From assembly GCF_000253155.1 (NCBI RefSeq), contig NC_015291.1, forward strand, positions 1,397,001 to 1,461,000: a stretch of DNA of 64,000 nucleotides, given 5' to 3'. The stretch's first letter is position 1. Each line of letters opens with the position of its first letter. The notes beneath the pieces were generated by a model. It made no database searches. It had not been told where the DNA came from and worked only from the letters and a program-made list of their open reading frames with translations. The translations under genes and the position numbers were made by a program. The stretch is from Streptococcus oralis Uo5. GTDB lineage: Bacteria; Bacillota; Bacilli; Lactobacillales; Streptococcaceae. Of this stretch, positions 62,044 to 64,000 are shown in pieces.

Positions 62044-62769
62044 ATGATACGTATCGAAAACCTCAGTGTCTCCTACAAAGAGACGTTGGCACTAAAGGAT
62101 ATTTCACTAGTGCTCCACGGACCGACTATTACCGGAATTATTGGTCCAAACGGTGCTGGAAAATCAACTTTATTAAAAAGTATGTTGGGAATTATCCCAC
62201 ACGAAGGTCAGGCCTATCTCGATGACAAAGAAGTCAAGAAATCGTTACATCGAGTTGCCTATGTCGAGCAAAAAATCCATATCGACTACAATTTCCCTAT
62301 CAAGGTCAAGGAATGTGTCTCACTGGGACTCTATCCATCTATCCCGCTCTTCCACACTTTAAAGGCCAGCCACTGGAAAAAAGTGGCGGATGCACTTGAA
62401 ATCGTTGGACTCTCAGACTATGCTGATCGCCAAATCAGTCAGCTCTCAGGAGGACAATTCCAACGTGTTTTGATTGCCCGCTGCTTAGTTCAGGAAGCTG
62501 ACTACATCTTTTTAGATGAGCCTTTCGCTGGAATTGACTCGATCAGTGAAGAGATTATCATGAATACGCTGAGAGATCTTAAAAAAGCTGGTAAAACAGT
62601 TCTCATCGTCCATCATGACCTCAGCAAAGTCCCCCATTATTTTGACCAAGTTTTGCTTCTCAATCGAGAATTAATAGACCTTGGTCCAACTGAAGAAACC
62701 TTTACCGAAGCCAATCTTAAGAAGGCCTACGGTAACAAACTCTTTTTCAATGGAGGTGACCTATGTTAG
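62044..62769 (+). CDS. psaB: PsaB, manganese ABC transporter ATPase
   Basis: A 241-residue ATPase with Walker [10 protein letters not shown], signature LSGGQFQR, Walker B YIFLDEP and H-loop IVHHDLS. It powers Mn(II) import with PsaC and PsaA. The ATG follows AGGAGG by 10 bases. It overlaps psaC by seven bases. Confidence 0.95.
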   Translation: MIRIENLSVSYKETLALKDISLVLHGPTITGIIGPNGAGKSTLLKSMLGIIPHEGQAYLDDKEVKKSLHRVAYVEQKIHIDYNFPIKVKECVSLGLYPSIPLFHTLKASHWKKVADALEIVGLSDYADRQISQLSGGQFQRVLIARCLVQEADYIFLDEPFAGIDSISEEIIMNTLRDLKKAGKTVLIVHHDLSKVPHYFDQVLLLNRELIDLGPTEETFTEANLKKAYGNKLFFNGGDLC

Positions 62770-63611
62770 CAGAATTTATCGATGGATTGCAACATTTCCA
62801 TTTCCTACAAAACGCCCTGATAACAGCTATAGTCATCGGAGTCGTTGCTGGAGCCGTGGGATGTTTTATCATCCTGCGTGGAATGTCTCTCATGGGGGAT
62901 GCCATCTCTCACGCTGTTTTGCCCGGCGTAGCCCTTTCCTTTATCCTGGGAATTGATTTCTTTATTGGAGCGATCATCTTTGGCTTGATGGCTTCCATCA
63001 TCATTACCTACATCAAGGGAAACTCTATCATCAAGAGTGACACTGCCATTGGTATTACCTTTTCATCTTTCTTAGCCTTAGGTGTCATCTTGATTAGTGT
63101 TGCCAAGAGTTCGACAGACCTCTTCCATATCCTTTTTGGGAATATCCTCGCTGTCCAAGATACGGACATGTGGATCACCATTGGTGTGGGTGCAATCATT
63201 CTCTTGATTATCGGGATTTTCTTTAAACAACTATTGATTACATCCTTTGACGAACTCCTGGCTAAAGCCATGGGAATGCCCGTCAATTTCTACCACTATC
63301 TGCTCATGGTGCTCTTGACCCTTGTGTCAGTCACTGCCATGCAAAGTGTTGGAACTATTCTTATCGTGGCCATGTTGATCACCCCAGCTGCGACGGCTTA
63401 CCTTTATGCGAATAGCCTAAAGAGCATGATTTTTCTTTCATCAACCCTAGGGGCAACCGCTTCTGTTTTGGGACTCTTTATCGGCTATAGCTTCAATCTC
63501 GCAGCAGGATCCAGCATCGTGCTCACATCTGCCAGCTTCTTTTTAATCAGTTTCTTTATCTCTCCAAAGCAACGATACTTGAAACTAAAAAATAAAAAAA
63601 TCAATAAATAA
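62763..63611 (+). CDS. psaC: PsaC, manganese ABC transporter permease
   Basis: A 282-residue permease with about eight or nine hydrophobic helices. It has the cluster 9 family pattern ([20 protein letters not shown] near residue 38, and [19 protein letters not shown]). The homodimer would form the Mn(II) channel. Confidence 0.95.
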   Translation: MLAEFIDGLQHFHFLQNALITAIVIGVVAGAVGCFIILRGMSLMGDAISHAVLPGVALSFILGIDFFIGAIIFGLMASIIITYIKGNSIIKSDTAIGITFSSFLALGVILISVAKSSTDLFHILFGNILAVQDTDMWITIGVGAIILLIIGIFFKQLLITSFDELLAKAMGMPVNFYHYLLMVLLTLVSVTAMQSVGTILIVAMLITPAATAYLYANSLKSMIFLSSTLGATASVLGLFIGYSFNLAAGSSIVLTSASFFLISFFISPKQRYLKLKNKKINK

Positions 63612-63636
63612 GGGGAAACCCTTCTGGAGGAATCTA

Positions 63637-64000
63637 ATGAAAAAATTAGGTACATTGCTTGTACTCTTTCTTTCCGTCATTGCACTTGTAGCATGTGCTA
63701 GCGGAAAAAAAGATGCTGCTTCTGGTCAAAAACTAAAAGTTGTTGCTACAAACTCAATCATCGCTGATATTACCAAAAATATCGCTGGTGACAAGATTGA
63801 TCTTCACAGTATCGTTCCTGTTGGTCAAGACCCACACGAATACGAACCACTTCCTGAAGACGTTAAGAAAACTTCTCAAGCTGACTTGATTTTCTATAAC
63901 GGTATCAACCTTGAAACAGGTGGCAATGCTTGGTTTACCAAATTGGTCGAAAATGCCAAGAAAACTGAAAACAAAGACTACTTTGCAGTCAGCGAAGGCG
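63637..64000 (+). CDS. psaA: PsaA, manganese-binding lipoprotein (cut by window edge)
   Basis: The first 121 residues of the manganese-binding lipoprotein (about 309 residues when complete). Signal peptide and lipobox VACA (Cys20) are followed by [12 protein letters not shown], and His67 in DPHEYEP is the first metal ligand. TGGAGG precedes the ATG, 25 bases after psaC. The rest lies beyond the window. Confidence 0.96.
   Translation, partial: MKKLGTLLVLFLSVIALVACASGKKDAASGQKLKVVATNSIIADITKNIAGDKIDLHSIVPVGQDPHEYEPLPEDVKKTSQADLIFYNGINLETGGNAWFTKLVENAKKTENKDYFAVSEG

Overview
The window is a chromosomal segment of a Mitis-group Streptococcus (S. pneumoniae, S. mitis, S. oralis or a close relative). 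The grounds are a BOX-type repeat at 1831-1936, the psaBCA manganese operon next to pepO with a PsaR-type operator, a protein close to the pneumococcal NADPH oxidase SpNOX, MurT/GatD, Dpr, an L1/L11 operon and a YSIRK/LPXTG surface protein. Composition is AT-rich, and SD-type ribosome sites and rho-independent terminators are typical of Firmicutes. No rRNA, tRNA, CRISPR array, prophage or intact insertion sequence was seen. Species assignment and the comparisons with pneumococcal gene order come from memory, not from a search.

Layout. 1-6 kb: part of an OxlT-like MFS gene, divergent from an RclA-type flavoprotein disulfide reductase; a BOX element; murT-gatD (lipid II amidation); pepQ; an AT-rich orphan gene with a 33-bp repeated start. 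6-15.5 kb (minus strand): truA-pdxK-pdxU2-like operon, an MFS transporter, a Pr6Pr membrane protein, YjdM, dpr, tpiA, metA-dnaD behind a MET-box-like operator, apt and a methyltransferase. 15.5-16 kb: a gene-free stretch with RNA-like folding. 16-32 kb: rplK-rplA with two L1-binding mimics, dacB-HIT-M42 peptidase, two tandem DUF1307 lipoproteins, brnQ, nitroreductase-pepV-UDG-rhodanese, uvrC-phosphoesterase, a matrixin-like protease, an esterase and RNase J2.

32-43 kb: a LysM-CHAP protein; recJ, whose 3' end is duplicated around a low-GC membrane-protein gene; a polar amino-acid ABC operon; an Rrf2 repressor with a palindrome on its own -10; a second phosphoesterase. 43-50 kb: a threonine T-box controlling a P-loop kinase-like gene and thrS; a DUF389 protein; a broken DUF898-like gene; a BceS/BceR-like two-component pair. 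49.6-59 kb: a TetR gene with palindromic operators before itself and before a membrane-anchored flavin-reductase-like protein; a DUF2974 hydrolase; a 1391-residue LPXTG adhesin with CshA-type repeats; the SpNOX homologue; an MBL-fold hydrolase. 59-64 kb: a lipoprotein, pepO, and psaB-psaC-psaA (psaA cut by the window end).

The most unusual items are: the recJ 3'-end duplication carrying a foreign-looking gene (33332-34317); the structured noncoding block at 15540-15945; the T-box-controlled kinase-like gene; the TetR/flavin-reductase pair with repeated operators; apparently leaderless truA and uvrC promoters; and the repeat-headed orphan after pepQ. The rest is ordinary core genome.
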